Shown here piece by piece: positions 1-9,360 of a DNA stretch of 64,000 bases. Under the pieces are notes generated by a model, which worked only from the letters and a program-made list of their open reading frames with translations, had not been told where the DNA came from and made no database searches. Each line of letters opens with the position of its first letter. Position 1 is the first letter of the stretch. Origin of the DNA: Pseudomonas sp. SORT22 (lineage in GTDB: Bacteria; Pseudomonadota; Gammaproteobacteria; Pseudomonadales; Pseudomonadaceae); NCBI RefSeq assembly GCF_018417635.1, contig NZ_CP071007.1, positions 4,898,501 to 4,962,500 on the forward strand, given 5' to 3'. The position numbers and the translations under genes are program-made.

Positions 1-1
1 G

Positions 2-1414
2 CTTTCTACCCTGGACCTCCAGCAGGAAATCCAGGAAGCGCTGGAATCAAACCCGATGCTCGAGCGCCAGGAAGAAGGCGACGACTTCGACAACAGCGAC
101 CCGATGGCCGACAACGCCGAGAGCAAACCCGTCGCCGACGTTCAGGAAACCAGCTTCCAGGAGACCGCCCCAACGGTGGACAACCTCGAAGAGGGCGAGT
201 GGAACGAGCGCATCCCCAACGAGTTGCCGGTCGACACCGCCTGGGAAGACATCTACCAGACCAGCGCCAGCAGCCTGCCCAGCAACGACGATGACGAGTG
301 GGACTTCACCACCCGCACTTCGGCTGGCGAAAGCTTGCAGAGCCACCTGCTCTGGCAGCTCAACCTGGCACCGATGTCCGACACCGACCGGCTGATCGCC
401 GTGACCCTGATCGACTGCATCAACAACCAGGGTTATCTCGACGAAACCCTGGAAGAAGTCTGCGAATCCTTCGACCCCGAGCTCGACATCGAGCTGGATG
501 AAGTCGAAGCCGTGCTGCACCGTATCCAGCAATTCGAACCCGCCGGCATCGGCGCGCGCAACCTCAGCGAGTGCCTGTTGCTGCAACTGCGCCAGCTGCC
601 GCCGCGTACCCCGTGGATGGCCGAAGCCCAGCGTCTGGTCAGCGACTACATCGACCTGCTCGGCGGCCGCGACTACAGCCAGCTGATGCGCCGCATGAAG
701 CTCAAGGAAGACGAGCTGCGCCAGGTCATCGAACTGGTACAGAGCCTCAACCCGCGCCCGGGCTCGCAAATCGAGTCCAGCGAAGCCGAATACGTGGTGC
801 CCGACGTGATCGTGCGCAAGGACAACGAGCGCTGGCTGGTCGAACTCAACCAGGAAGCGGTCCCGCGCCTGCGGGTCAACCCGCAGTACGCCGGTTTCGT
901 CCGTCGCGCCGACACCAGCGCCGACAACACCTTCATGCGCAACCAGTTGCAGGAGGCGCGCTGGTTCATCAAGAGCCTGCAAAGCCGCAACGAAACCCTG
1001 ATGAAGGTCGCCACCCAGATCGTCGAGCACCAGCGCGGCTTCCTCGATCACGGTGACGAGGCGATGAAGCCGCTGGTGCTGCACGACATCGCCGAAGCGG
1101 TGGGCATGCACGAGTCGACCATTTCCCGGGTGACCACGCAGAAATACATGCACACGCCGCGCGGAATTTACGAGCTGAAGTACTTTTTCTCCAGCCACGT
1201 CAGCACCTCCGAAGGCGGCGAATGCTCGTCCACGGCGATCCGCGCGATCATCAAGAAACTGGTTGCAGCGGAAAATCAGAAAAAGCCATTGAGTGACAGC
1301 AAGATCGCTGGTTTACTGGAGGCACAAGGCATCCAGGTAGCACGTCGCACCGTCGCCAAGTACCGCGAGTCCCTCGGCATCGCACCGTCGAGCGAGCGCA
1401 AGCGATTGATGTAA
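2..1414 (+). CDS. rpoN: RNA polymerase sigma-54 factor (5' end outside window)
   Basis: Sigma-54 directs core RNA polymerase to -24/-12 promoters that need AAA+ activators, covering nitrogen, motility and carbon functions. The reading frame is already open at base 2, so the start codon lies before the window; 470 residues remain and about 27 N-terminal residues of the usual 497 are missing. Visible are the end of the glutamine-rich activator region, the acidic linker, the core-binding domain, the HTH region (near [17 protein letters not shown]) and the C-terminal RpoN box [10 protein letters not shown] that reads the -24 element. It heads the conserved rpoN-hpf-ptsN-rapZ-ptsO cluster. Confidence 0.98.
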   Translation, partial: LSTLDLQQEIQEALESNPMLERQEEGDDFDNSDPMADNAESKPVADVQETSFQETAPTVDNLEEGEWNERIPNELPVDTAWEDIYQTSASSLPSNDDDEWDFTTRTSAGESLQSHLLWQLNLAPMSDTDRLIAVTLIDCINNQGYLDETLEEVCESFDPELDIELDEVEAVLHRIQQFEPAGIGARNLSECLLLQLRQLPPRTPWMAEAQRLVSDYIDLLGGRDYSQLMRRMKLKEDELRQVIELVQSLNPRPGSQIESSEAEYVVPDVIVRKDNERWLVELNQEAVPRLRVNPQYAGFVRRADTSADNTFMRNQLQEARWFIKSLQSRNETLMKVATQIVEHQRGFLDHGDEAMKPLVLHDIAEAVGMHESTISRVTTQKYMHTPRGIYELKYFFSSHVSTSEGGECSSTAIRAIIKKLVAAENQKKPLSDSKIAGLLEAQGIQVARRTVAKYRESLGIAPSSERKRLM

Positions 1415-1495
1415 CGGCTCCTGAGGTGTGCCACCGCAGTTCAGTGGCAGGCGCAATACCTGCCTCTTATGCACCGGCAACAAAGGAGAAGCTGT

Positions 1496-1804
1496 ATGCA
1501 AGTCAATATCAGTGGACAGCATGTAGAAGTTACTCAGCCCCTGCGTGAGTACGTCGAGCAGAAATTGAAACGACTGGAGGGGCATTTCGACAAGATTACC
1601 AATGTGACGGTAATCATGAAGGTCGAGAAGCTGCAGCAGAAGATTGAAGCGACGCTGTTCATTCCCGGCGGCGAAGTGGTTGCAAATGCCGAACACCAAG
1701 ACATGTATGCAGCGATCGATGCCTTGACCGACAAGCTCGACCGCCAACTGAAAAAACACAAGGAAAAACAGCAAAGCCTGCTGCAAGGTGCAGCGGCCCG
1801 CTGA
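1496..1804 (+). CDS. hpf: Ribosome hibernation promoting factor, short HPF/RaiA type
   Basis: A 102-residue protein that binds the 30S decoding region in stationary phase and promotes inactive ribosome dimers. The sequence shows the single S30AE/sigma-54-modulation domain (MQVNISGQHVEVTQPLREYV at the N-terminus, a basic helical C-terminus) without the long-HPF C-terminal domain. The ATG at 1496 is chosen over an upstream ATG at 1469 because AAAGGAG lies just before it (1482-1488) and the family starts with this MQVNISG motif. It follows rpoN by 81 bases, the standard neighbourhood in gamma-proteobacteria. Confidence 0.96.
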   Translation: MQVNISGQHVEVTQPLREYVEQKLKRLEGHFDKITNVTVIMKVEKLQQKIEATLFIPGGEVVANAEHQDMYAAIDALTDKLDRQLKKHKEKQQSLLQGAAAR

Positions 1805-1816
1805 TCCCCCTCATCC

Positions 1817-2281
1817 ATGATCCGACTTGAAACCATCCTGACCCCCGGCCGTTCCCTTGTGAACGTGCCGGGCGGCAGTAAAAAGCGTGCGCTCGAACAG
1901 ATCGCCAATCTGATCGGCAGAGAAGTGCCCGAGCTGGACACCCAGATCGTGTACGAAGCCTTGATCGCCCGGGAGAAACTGGGCTCCACCGGCTTCGGCA
2001 ACGGCATTGCCATTCCCCACTGCCGCCTCAAGGGCTGTGAGTCGCCGGTCAGCGCGCTGCTGCACCTTGACGCCCCTATCGATTTCGACGCCATCGATGG
2101 CGCCCCGGTCGACCTGCTGTTCGTACTGCTGGTCCCGGAAGCGGCTACCGATGCGCACCTGGAGCTGCTGCGCCAGATCGCCAGCATGCTCGATAGCAAG
2201 GACGTACGCGAAAAACTGCGTGCGGCCACCAGTAACGAAGCCTTGTACCAGGTCGTACTGGACGTACAGAACGGGCATTGA
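1817..2281 (+). CDS. ptsN: Nitrogen-PTS EIIA protein (EIIA-Ntr)
   Basis: EIIA-Ntr accepts phosphate from NPr (PtsO) and regulates rather than transports, affecting potassium homeostasis and carbon/nitrogen balance; in P. putida it is linked to toluene-pathway control and polymer accumulation. At 154 residues it has the family's normal length. The phospho-acceptor is His68 in [11 protein letters not shown]. It starts 12 bases after hpf and its stop overlaps the region just before rapZ, so the genes are probably co-transcribed. Confidence 0.96.
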   Translation: MIRLETILTPGRSLVNVPGGSKKRALEQIANLIGREVPELDTQIVYEALIAREKLGSTGFGNGIAIPHCRLKGCESPVSALLHLDAPIDFDAIDGAPVDLLFVLLVPEAATDAHLELLRQIASMLDSKDVREKLRAATSNEALYQVVLDVQNGH

Positions 2282-2283
2282 AC

Positions 2284-3138
2284 ATGCGCTTGATCATCGT
2301 TAGCGGCCGGTCTGGCTCCGGCAAGAGTACCGCCCTCGATGTACTTGAGGACAACGGCTACTACTGCATCGACAACCTGCCTGCTGGCTTGCTGCCGCAA
2401 CTGGCCGAAAGCGCCCTGATCAACACGGAATTGATGCAGCCCAAGGTGGCCGTTTCGATTGACGCGCGCAACTTGCCCAGCCACTTGTCGCGCTTTCCCG
2501 AGCTGCTTGAGGACGCCCGTAGCCGGCACATCCAGTGTGATGTGCTGTACCTGGATGCCGATGAAGAAACATTGCTCAAGCGCTTCTCGGAAACCCGCCG
2601 CCGCCACCCGCTGACCAACAACGAACGCTCGCTGGCCGAAGCGATCGAAGTCGAAAGCGAGCTGCTCGGGCCGATTGCCGACCTCGCCGACCTGAAGATC
2701 GATACCACCAACCTGAACCTGTATCAGTTGCGTGACTCGATCAAATTGCGCCTGCTCAACCAGCCGGAGCCCGGTACGGCCTTCCTGGTCGAATCCTTCG
2801 GTTTCAAACGCGGCATGCCGGTCGATGCCGACCTGGTGTTCGATGTGCGCTGCCTGCCCAACCCTTACTGGAAGCCGGAACTGCGCGACCATTCGGGCCT
2901 GGAGCAACCGGTGATCGATTACCTGGCTGCGCAGCCGGATGTCGAGGACATGTTCCAGGACATCTCCAGCTACCTGCTCAAGTGGTTACCGCGCTTTGCC
3001 GCCAGCAACCGTGCCTATGTCACCATTGCCATTGGCTGCACGGGTGGCCACCACCGTTCGGTGTACCTGACCGAGCGTCTGGGCCAGTTACTGCAACAAT
3101 CGTTAAAGAATGTCCAGGTTCGCCACCGCGACCTCTAG
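2284..3138 (+). CDS. rapZ: RNase adapter protein RapZ
   Basis: RapZ (YvcJ family) binds nucleotides and, in E. coli, delivers the GlmZ small RNA to RNase E to set glucosamine-6-phosphate synthesis. The 284-residue protein has the N-terminal P-loop GRSGSGKS (residues 8-15), a Walker B-like [13 protein letters not shown] segment and the conserved C-terminal [10 protein letters not shown] motif. ATG at 2284 is preferred to the TTG two codons earlier because it gives the canonical [16 protein letters not shown] start. It sits between ptsN and ptsO, as in most gamma-proteobacteria. Confidence 0.97.
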   Translation: MRLIIVSGRSGSGKSTALDVLEDNGYYCIDNLPAGLLPQLAESALINTELMQPKVAVSIDARNLPSHLSRFPELLEDARSRHIQCDVLYLDADEETLLKRFSETRRRHPLTNNERSLAEAIEVESELLGPIADLADLKIDTTNLNLYQLRDSIKLRLLNQPEPGTAFLVESFGFKRGMPVDADLVFDVRCLPNPYWKPELRDHSGLEQPVIDYLAAQPDVEDMFQDISSYLLKWLPRFAASNRAYVTIAIGCTGGHHRSVYLTERLGQLLQQSLKNVQVRHRDL

Positions 3139-3158
3139 CCCACAGGACCAGCGCCTCG

Positions 3159-3431
3159 ATGCCCGCAAAAGAAATCACCATCATCAACAAGCTGGGGCTG
3201 CACGCCCGGGCAGCGGCAAAGTTCGTTGGCGTTGCGGGCAAGTTTCCCTGCCAGGTTCGCGTTGGGCGTAATCCGCAATCCCTGGTTGATGGCAAGAGCA
3301 TCATGGCGGTCATGATGCTGGCGGCCGGCAAGGGCACCGCCATTCATCTGCACACCGAGGGCGAGCAGGACGATGATGCACTCAACGCCCTGATCGAACT
3401 GATCAACAATTACTTCGACGAGGGCGAGTAA
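3159..3431 (+). CDS. ptsO: Nitrogen-PTS phosphocarrier NPr (HPr family)
   Basis: NPr relays phosphate from PtsP to PtsN. The 90-residue protein has the HPr fold signature: phosphorylated His15 in KLGLHARAA and the regulatory-site serine Ser47 in DGKSIM. The start at 3159 gives MPAKEITIINKLGLH, the family's normal N-terminus; the frame is also open upstream inside rapZ, but that part has no homologous character. It is the last gene of the rpoN cluster and converges on the ZIP transporter with a gap of only 14 bases. Confidence 0.95.
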   Translation: MPAKEITIINKLGLHARAAAKFVGVAGKFPCQVRVGRNPQSLVDGKSIMAVMMLAAGKGTAIHLHTEGEQDDDALNALIELINNYFDEGE

Positions 3432-3445
3432 CCGCCCCCGTTTTC

Positions 3446-4354
3446 TCACGAAAGCGCCGTATCCATCACCATCATCAGGCAGAAGCCGATGCACAGGCCC
3501 AGGCTGGCTAGCCGGTGATGGCCATTGCTGCGCGACTCGGGAATGATTTCCTGGGTCACGACCAGCAACATCGCCCCGGCAGCACACGCCAAGCCCAGTG
3601 GCAGCAACAACTCTGCCACGGTCACCAGCCAGGCACACACCACCGCTGCCAGCGGCTCGACCAGACCAGAAGCCGCACCAATCAGAAACGCCTTGAAGCG
3701 GGCCATCCCCGCCCCTGCCAACACCAGGGCGATCACCAGGCCTTCCGGCACATCCTGCAGGGCAATGCCCATGGCAAGGCTGTCGGCATCGGGCATGCCA
3801 CCACCGGCAGACACGCCAATGGCCATGCCTTCGGGGATGTTATGGGCAATGATGGCAATGACGAACACCCAGATCCGCGCGGCGATCACCGGTTGCTGCG
3901 GCGTGCCGACCAGGGCCTCGGGCGATGCACCGGACACCTTGAGGTCGACCAGGTACAGGCAGAAGGCCCCGAACAGCAAGCCGAAGCTGACCAAACCACC
4001 GGCGCCCCATTTACCCAGGCCAATGGCCTGGGCGGCATCCAGCCCGGGAATGATCAGCGAAAAGGCCGTGGCCGCCAGCATCACCCCGGCACCAAAGCCC
4101 AGCAAGGTATCGGCCAACGCCACTGGCATGTTGCGGATCACCAGCACCGGCACCGCGCCCAAGGCCGTACCCAGGGCGCACAGCGCACCGCCTTCGAGCG
4201 CCCGTAACATGCGCGGCTCCAGGTCCAGCCAGGCGATACCCTGGGCCACCAGCAGGGCGAAGCCGACCAGCAGCAACAGGGTACCGAGCGCCAGGCGAAA
4301 CAGCCGCACGCCGGCAATCGACATTACATCCGAACGCATTGCGCTGCGACTCAC
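3446..4354 (-). CDS. ZIP-family divalent metal transporter
   Basis: Predicted inner-membrane importer of zinc and possibly iron or manganese. The 302-residue protein has about eight hydrophobic segments and the ZIP metal-site motifs [12 protein letters not shown] and, further on, [12 protein letters not shown], as in the ZupT/GufA branch. A GTG start at 4354 overlaps the sodA stop as GTGA, which suggests translational coupling; ATG codons at 4339 and 4324 are alternatives. This overlap places it in the same transcription unit as the Fur-controlled sodA operon, which would fit a role in supplying metal during iron limitation (inference). Confidence 0.85.
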   Translation of the reverse strand: MSRSAMRSDVMSIAGVRLFRLALGTLLLLVGFALLVAQGIAWLDLEPRMLRALEGGALCALGTALGAVPVLVIRNMPVALADTLLGFGAGVMLAATAFSLIIPGLDAAQAIGLGKWGAGGLVSFGLLFGAFCLYLVDLKVSGASPEALVGTPQQPVIAARIWVFVIAIIAHNIPEGMAIGVSAGGGMPDADSLAMGIALQDVPEGLVIALVLAGAGMARFKAFLIGAASGLVEPLAAVVCAWLVTVAELLLPLGLACAAGAMLLVVTQEIIPESRSNGHHRLASLGLCIGFCLMMVMDTALS

Positions 4355-4962
4355 ACAAGCGCAGCTGCGTAACGACGCTCTACCTCGGACCAGTCGATCA
4401 CGTTGTAGAAGGCGTTGATGTATTCCGGACGACGGTTCTGGTACAGCAGATAGTAAGCATGCTCCCAGACGTCCAGGCCGAGGATTGGCGTATTGCCGGT
4501 CATCAGCGGGCTGTCCTGATTACCACTGCTTTCAACCACCAGGGTCTTGGCCGGGGTCACGCTCAGCCAGGCCCAGCCGCTGCCAAAGCGAGTCAGCGCA
4601 GCCTTGGTGAAGGCGTCCTTGAACGCCTCGAAGCCACCCAATTGCTCATCAATGGCCTTGGCCACAGCGCCTTGTGGCAGGCCACCGCCCTGGGGCGACA
4701 TCACGGTCCAGAACAGCGAATGGTTGGCGTGACCGCCGCCCTGGTTGATTACCGCGTTGTGCAATTTTTCCGGAAGTTGCTTGACGCTGGCCACCAGTTT
4801 TTCCACCGGCCACTCGGCATACTCGCTGCCTTCGACCGCCGCGTTGAGGTTGTTGATGTAAGTCTGGTGGTGCTTGCTGTGGTGAATCTGCATGGTCTGG
4901 GTATCGATGTGCGGTTCCAGCGCATCGTAGGCGTAAGGCAATGCAGGCAAGGTATAAGGCAT
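4351..4962 (-). CDS. sodA: Superoxide dismutase, manganese type
   Basis: Cytoplasmic enzyme that dismutates superoxide; 203 residues. Metal ligands are His27 in QIHHSKHH, His in [11 protein letters not shown], and Asp/His in DVWEHAYYL. The NQDSPLM motif is the manganese-type signature and the sequence resembles P. aeruginosa SodM. The start at 4962 ([10 protein letters not shown]) is one base after the orfX stop, so it is translationally coupled. It belongs to the fagA-fumC-orfX-sodA operon, in which iron-independent Mn-SOD and fumarase replace iron enzymes when Fur is relieved. Confidence 0.97.
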   Translation of the reverse strand: MPYTLPALPYAYDALEPHIDTQTMQIHHSKHHQTYINNLNAAVEGSEYAEWPVEKLVASVKQLPEKLHNAVINQGGGHANHSLFWTVMSPQGGGLPQGAVAKAIDEQLGGFEAFKDAFTKAALTRFGSGWAWLSVTPAKTLVVESSGNQDSPLMTGNTPILGLDVWEHAYYLLYQNRRPEYINAFYNVIDWSEVERRYAAALV

Positions 4963-4963
4963 A

Positions 4964-5425
4964 TCACTGGATTCCATATTGTAGGACTGAAGGCGCGGCG
5001 CTTTCCTGGCCGGCATGCAGGGCCGGCTGCGGCTCGTGCCGGTAGAGCAGACGTTCGGTACGGGGGTACTGGCCGTACTCGCTGATGAAGCTCAGCAACT
5101 CGGTGTAGGTCTTGCTGCTGTGGCGCAACGCAGCTTCGCGCAGTATCGGCGCCATGCGCGGGTCCTGGGCGGTCTGCAACAACCGCTGGTGAATGGCGCA
5201 CAGGTACTCGGCGCTTTCCTGCGGCTGATTCAGCCGCAGGTGCAGGTCAGCCAGGTTGTGGTGGGCGATGACGCACACGGCCACCGCTTCGTCGGCGTCA
5301 TGCCAGCGTTCGAACAACACCTGGGCAAGCGCCAGGGCTTGCAGATACAACTCGCGGGCATCGACCAACTCGCCCTGTTCGAACAGGCGGTTGGCAATTT
5401 CGGTGGTGCGTTTCCAGTGCTGCAT
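4964..5425 (-). CDS. OrfX-like protein of the fumC-sodA operon
   Basis: A 153-residue protein of unknown biochemical function, matching the position and size of orfX in the P. aeruginosa fagA-fumC-orfX-sodA operon. It is predicted to be almost entirely alpha-helical and has TPR-like character ([22 protein letters not shown]). A GGAGG ribosome binding site lies six bases before the ATG at 5425. It is 27 bases after fumC and one base before sodA, so it should be expressed on the same iron-repressed mRNA. The hydrophilic C-terminal tail looks disordered. Confidence 0.88.
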   Translation of the reverse strand: MQHWKRTTEIANRLFEQGELVDARELYLQALALAQVLFERWHDADEAVAVCVIAHHNLADLHLRLNQPQESAEYLCAIHQRLLQTAQDPRMAPILREAALRHSSKTYTELLSFISEYGQYPRTERLLYRHEPQPALHAGQESAAPSVLQYGIQ

Positions 5426-5452
5426 GACAAACCTCCAGAGCGGTGGGCCGGC

Positions 5453-6829
5453 TCAGATCCCGCCGGCGGTGAGCTTTTCCGGATCGAGCAGCGCTTCAAG
5501 CTGGCTGCGCGGCAGGTCGGTGTTTTCGAGGGCTACGTCGATAATCGGGCGGGCTTGCTTGTAAGCGGTCTTGGCGATTTCGGCAGCCTTCTGGTAGCCG
5601 ATGATCGGGTTCAGGGCAGTGACCAGAATCGGGTTGCGCGCCAGGGCTTCCTTGAGCTTGGGTTCATTGACCGTGAAGCTGGCAATCGCCTTGTCGGCCA
5701 GCAAGCGGCTGGCATTGGCCATCAGCTCGATGCTGCTGAGCAGGTTCTGGGCAATAATCGGCAGCATCACGTTGAGTTCGAAGTTGCCCGACTGCCCGGC
5801 CACGGCGATGGTCGCGTCGTTGCCGATCACCTGCGCGGCGACCATGGCAGTCGCTTCCGGGATTACCGGGTTGACCTTGCCTGGCATGATCGAAGAGCCC
5901 GGCTGCAAGCCTTCGAGCTCGATTTCGCCCAGGCCGGCCAGCGGCCCGGAGTTCATCCAGCGCAGGTCGTTGGCGATTTTCATCAGTGCCACAGCGGTGG
6001 TCTTGAGCTGGCCGGATACCGCCACAGCGGTGTCTTGCGAACCAATCAAGGCGAACAGGTTGTGCCCCGGAACAAATTCGACGCCGGTAAGCGCTGTCAG
6101 TTGCTGGCTGAAGCGCGCAGCGAACTCAGGATGGGCATTGATGCCAGTGCCCACGGCGGTGCCGCCCTGGGCCAGGGCTTGCAGGCTTGGCAAGGTGGCT
6201 TGCAGATGAGCAATGGCCGCCTTGACTTGCGCCGACCATCCACCCAGCACCTGGCTCATGCGCACCGGCATGGCATCCATCAGGTGGGTGCGGCCGGTCT
6301 TGATGAACGGATGCACCTGCTCGGCCTTGGCGTCGATCACCTTGACCAGATGCTGCAGCGCCGGCAGCAACTGCTCGTGCAGGGCCAGCGCGGCACTGAC
6401 ATGAATGGTGGTGGGGATAATGTCGTTGCTGCTTTGCCCGCAGTTGACGTGATCGTTGGGGTTGACCGTATCGCCCAGCACGCGGCTGGCCAGGGTCGCG
6501 ATCACCTCGTTGGCGTTCATGTTCGAACTGGTACCGGAGCCGGTCTGGAAGATATCCACCGGGAAATGCTGCATGAAGTCAGCGGCCAGCAACTGCTCCA
6601 CGGCTTTGACGATCGCCTCGCCGCGGGCCTGCTCCAGTTGCTTGAGCTCGATATTGGCCTTGGCCGCAGCAGCCTTGGCCAGCAGTAGTGCGCGAATGAA
6701 CTGGGTCGGCATGCGTTGCTGGCTGATCGGGAAGTTGTTTACCGCGCGCTGGGTCTGGGCGCCATACAGGGCCTCGGCTGGCACCAGCAGTTCACCCATG
6801 CTGTCGCGCTCGATACGGGTATTACTCAT
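5453..6829 (-). CDS. fumC: Class II fumarate hydratase (iron-independent)
   Basis: Converts fumarate to malate in the TCA cycle without an Fe-S cluster, so it can replace iron-containing fumarase under iron limitation or oxidative stress. The 458-residue protein carries the superfamily signature GSSIMPGKVN and the conserved TGSGTSSNMNANEV and SSNDIIPT motifs. ATG at 6829 (MSNTRIERDSMGE) is chosen because AAGGA stands seven bases upstream; it overlaps the end of fagA by eight bases. The nearby TTG at 6835 and ATG at 6832 are less well spaced. Confidence 0.97.
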   Translation of the reverse strand: MSNTRIERDSMGELLVPAEALYGAQTQRAVNNFPISQQRMPTQFIRALLLAKAAAAKANIELKQLEQARGEAIVKAVEQLLAADFMQHFPVDIFQTGSGTSSNMNANEVIATLASRVLGDTVNPNDHVNCGQSSNDIIPTTIHVSAALALHEQLLPALQHLVKVIDAKAEQVHPFIKTGRTHLMDAMPVRMSQVLGGWSAQVKAAIAHLQATLPSLQALAQGGTAVGTGINAHPEFAARFSQQLTALTGVEFVPGHNLFALIGSQDTAVAVSGQLKTTAVALMKIANDLRWMNSGPLAGLGEIELEGLQPGSSIMPGKVNPVIPEATAMVAAQVIGNDATIAVAGQSGNFELNVMLPIIAQNLLSSIELMANASRLLADKAIASFTVNEPKLKEALARNPILVTALNPIIGYQKAAEIAKTAYKQARPIIDVALENTDLPRSQLEALLDPEKLTAGGI

Positions 6830-7223
6830 CATCAAGTCCTTGCATCAGTTCATCGTAGGAAATCGAAGGCAGCAGTACGCAGTTCGCCAGTTGCAGGGCG
6901 AAGGGCTGCCAGCGCTGGTTGTTTTCGCGCCGATCGAGGTTGCGCAGCTCCAGCAGCGGCCGCCAGGCCTGGTCCAGGCACAGGCAGCGCCAATGCCAGG
7001 GCAGCGCGCGATCGCAGGCGGTGTCCAGCAGCAGGCGGAATGAAGTCAAGGCGATGGTCCAGGCGCTGGTATCGGTGCAACACACCAGGTAACGGCCTTC
7101 GGTGAGGTAGTGCTCGATCAGGCGCGGCTCGTCCGGATCGAGTGCACAGCGAATGCGCCGGCTCAGCCAGCGCCAGTTTTCCAGGTAGGGCAATTCGTGG
7201 AGGACTGGTTTCATGAACATCAT
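6822..7223 (-). CDS. fagA: FagA, Fur-associated gene product
   Basis: First gene of the iron-starvation operon fagA-fumC-orfX-sodA described in P. aeruginosa. The 133-residue protein has no known activity; it is rich in Trp, Leu and Cys (ENWRWLSRRIRCAL, EGRYLVCCTDTSAW) with no signal peptide or clear membrane span. Start codons at 7223, 7220 and 7214 are all possible; an AGG sits five bases before 7220. The Fur box ends only seven bases before the first ATG, so repression would also block the ribosome-loading region of any transcript starting there. Confidence 0.88.
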   Translation of the reverse strand: MMFMKPVLHELPYLENWRWLSRRIRCALDPDEPRLIEHYLTEGRYLVCCTDTSAWTIALTSFRLLLDTACDRALPWHWRCLCLDQAWRPLLELRNLDRRENNQRWQPFALQLANCVLLPSISYDELMQGLDDE

Positions 7224-7229
7224 CGCCTA

Positions 7230-7248
7230 GATAATGATATTCATTATT
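7230..7248 (-). promoter_or_regulatory. Fur box upstream of fagA-fumC-orfX-sodA
   Basis: On the plus strand the site reads GATAATGATATTCATTATT, matching 17 of 19 positions of the Fur consensus. A weaker Fur-like half array (TGATAATCAGAATCA) follows at about 7251-7265, suggesting tandem Fur dimers. Iron-loaded Fur would repress the operon; the region around it is AT-rich and must contain the promoter. Confidence 0.88.
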
Positions 7249-7279
7249 AAGTGATAATCAGAATCAGTTCAACAAAATG

Positions 7280-7318
7280 AAAAAAGAAAAACAAAAAGCC
7301 CGACACATGGCCGGGCTT
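7280..7318 (-). terminator. Rho-independent terminator of pmbA
   Basis: Read on the minus strand, a GC stem built on AGCCCGGCC/GTCGGGCTT (7318-7297) is followed by a long T-rich tract (7296-7280). It lies 24 bases after the pmbA stop and ahead of the fagA regulatory region. Confidence 0.8.
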
Positions 7319-7341
7319 CGAAGGGGGAGCAACACCGGGCG

Positions 7342-8688
7342 TTAACTGCCCGCGACGGTCATCCGCTCGATCAGCACCGAGCCTGTGTGAATATTGCTGC
7401 GGGTTTCCAGATCATTACCAATCGCGACAATTTGCTGGAACATATCCTTCATATTACCGGCGATCGTCACTTCCTGAACGGCGAACTGAATCTCGCCGTT
7501 TTCTACCCAGTAGCCTGCAGCACCGCGCGAGTAGTCGCCGGTGACCATGTTCAGACCATGGCCCATCAGCTCGGTAACCAGCAGTCCACGACCCATGCGC
7601 CGCAGCAGGGCAGCCTGGTCTTCGACCCCATGGGTGACGAACAGGTTGTGCACGCCGCCGGCGTTGGCGGTGCTCGGCAAGCCCAGCTTGCGCCCGGAAT
7701 AGGTACCCAGCACGTAGGACACCAGTTGGCCGTTTTCAACGAATGGCTTGGCATAGGTGGCCAGGCCGTCACCATCGAACGCGGCGCTGCCCAGGGCACG
7801 CTGCAGGTGCGGGCGCTCGTCCAGGGTCAGCCAGGTCGGGAACAGCCGTTGGCCCATGGCACCATCGAGGAACGAAGACTTGCGGTACAGGTTGCCGCCG
7901 GAAATCGCCGAAAGGAAGCTGCCGAACAGCCCCCCTGCCAGCTCGGCCGAGAACAGTACCGGCACTTCACAGGTGGGTACCGGACGCGCGCCCAGGCGGC
8001 TGGCTGCCCGTTGCGCAGCGCGGATACCGATGCTGCGCGGGTCGGCGAGCAATTCGCCCTGGCGATTGACGTCATACCAGTAGTCGCGCTGCATCTGCCC
8101 GTCGGCTTCGGCAATCATCACGCAGCTCAGGCTGTGCCGGGTCGAAGCGTAGCCGCCGATAAAGCCATGGCTGTTGCCATACACGCGACAGCCCTGGTGG
8201 GTGTTGAGGGTGGTGCCGTCGGCGTTCTTGATCCGCGCATCGGCATCGAAAGCTGCGGCTTCGCACTCCAGGGCCTTTTCGATGGCCTGCTCAGGGGTGA
8301 TGTCCCAGGCATGATAGAGGTCGAAATCCGCCTGCTCGCGGGCCATCAGCGCCGGATCGGCAAGCCCGGCGCACTCGTCTTCGGAAGTGTGCTTGGCAAT
8401 TGCCAGGGCGGCGGCGACGGTTTCCCGGATCGCCTCGCTGCCGCTGGCCGAGGTGCTCGCCGAGCCTTTGCGCTGGCCCACGTACAAGGTGATGCCAAAA
8501 CCCTGGTCACGGTTGAATTCGACGGTCTCGACTTCACGCTGGCGCACCGAAGTCGACAACCCCTGCTCCAGCGATACCGCCACTTCGCAGGCGCTGGCAC
8601 CCTGGCGCCGGGCTTCGGCAATGATCTGTTCGACCTGTTCCTGCAACGCCGGCAGGGCCTGCGGACCTACGCTCTGGACTGCACTCAT
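7342..8688 (-). CDS. pmbA: Metalloprotease accessory subunit PmbA/TldE
   Basis: TldE partner of TldD; the heterodimer degrades flexible peptides and in E. coli matures microcin B17 and degrades CcdA. The 448-residue protein belongs to the TldD/PmbA family but has no HExxH zinc motif, as expected for the TldE subunit. ATG at 8688 ([10 protein letters not shown]) is chosen because GGAG is positioned just upstream; the GTG at 8700 would place the ribosome binding site inside the gene. Its partner tldD lies about 0.7 kb away beyond darP on the same strand. Confidence 0.96.
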   Translation of the reverse strand: MSAVQSVGPQALPALQEQVEQIIAEARRQGASACEVAVSLEQGLSTSVRQREVETVEFNRDQGFGITLYVGQRKGSASTSASGSEAIRETVAAALAIAKHTSEDECAGLADPALMAREQADFDLYHAWDITPEQAIEKALECEAAAFDADARIKNADGTTLNTHQGCRVYGNSHGFIGGYASTRHSLSCVMIAEADGQMQRDYWYDVNRQGELLADPRSIGIRAAQRAASRLGARPVPTCEVPVLFSAELAGGLFGSFLSAISGGNLYRKSSFLDGAMGQRLFPTWLTLDERPHLQRALGSAAFDGDGLATYAKPFVENGQLVSYVLGTYSGRKLGLPSTANAGGVHNLFVTHGVEDQAALLRRMGRGLLVTELMGHGLNMVTGDYSRGAAGYWVENGEIQFAVQEVTIAGNMKDMFQQIVAIGNDLETRSNIHTGSVLIERMTVAGS

Positions 8689-8796
8689 GGTTTTCTCCAC
8701 TCAAATTCTGCGTTCGGCGCGGGTCAATCTACGACCGGACCGGACAAGCGGCCCCCGACTGGTTATCATGGCGGCGATTCTCAGCGGACTGCCCCC

Positions 8797-9318
8797 ATGG
8801 TTGATTCTTACGACACCGCCTTTGACGGCGAAAAAAGCAAAACCCAGGTCAAGCGCGAAATGCAGGCGCTGGTCGAGATGGGCGAGCGCCTTACCTTGCT
8901 CAAGCCCGATACCCTGGCCAAACTGCCGTTGACCGACGAGTTGCGCGCGGCCCTGGAAGAGCACAAGCGGCACACCGCGAACGAGGCCAAACGGCGTCAC
9001 AAGTCGTTCATCGGCAAGCTGATGCGCGACCAGGACATCGACGCGATCAATGCCCTGCTTGACCAGCTCGACGCCTCCTCGCGCCAATACAACGAGCGCT
9101 TCCACAACCTTGAGCGCTGGCGTGACCGGCTGATCGATGGTACCGACGAGGTCCTGGAGAAGTTCGTCCAGGAATACCCCGATGCCGATCGCCAGCAACT
9201 GCGCTCGCTGATCCGCCAGGCCCAGCACGAGCTGGCGCGCAACAAGCCGCCAAGCGCGAGCCGCAAGATCTTCAAGTACATCCGCGAACTCGACGAGGTC
9301 CAACGCGGCCTGCGTTGA
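8797..9318 (+). CDS. darP: Ribosome-associated protein DarP/YjgA (DUF615)
   Basis: A 173-residue helical, highly charged protein of the YjgA/DarP family, which acts on late 50S subunit assembly intermediates. Typical motifs are [16 protein letters not shown] (here [12 protein letters not shown]), [15 protein letters not shown] and the C-terminal [13 protein letters not shown]. The frame is open far upstream, antisense to pmbA, but that part is a shadow; the ATG at 8797 gives the family N-terminus. It is divergent from pmbA and convergent with tldD. Confidence 0.94.
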   Translation: MVDSYDTAFDGEKSKTQVKREMQALVEMGERLTLLKPDTLAKLPLTDELRAALEEHKRHTANEAKRRHKSFIGKLMRDQDIDAINALLDQLDASSRQYNERFHNLERWRDRLIDGTDEVLEKFVQEYPDADRQQLRSLIRQAQHELARNKPPSASRKIFKYIRELDEVQRGLR

Positions 9319-9328
9319 ACCCCGCACA

Positions 9329-9351
9329 CGGGCAGGCGCCCTGCCTGCCCG
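9329..9351. terminator. Hairpin terminator between darP and tldD
   Basis: A perfect nine-base stem CGGGCAGGC/GCCTGCCCG with a five-base loop lies 10 bases after the darP stop and 9 bases from the tldD stop. GTTTC follows on the plus strand. It probably serves both convergent genes. Confidence 0.7.
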
Positions 9352-9360
9352 GTTTCATCT

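Noticed and set aside
5015..6688. 557-codon plus-strand frame across orfX and fumC
   Set aside because: Spans two well-supported minus-strand genes; no start signal or recognisable motifs.
7387..8796. Upstream extension of the darP frame over pmbA
   Set aside because: The frame is open by chance; only the part from 8797 has DarP character and a family-like start.
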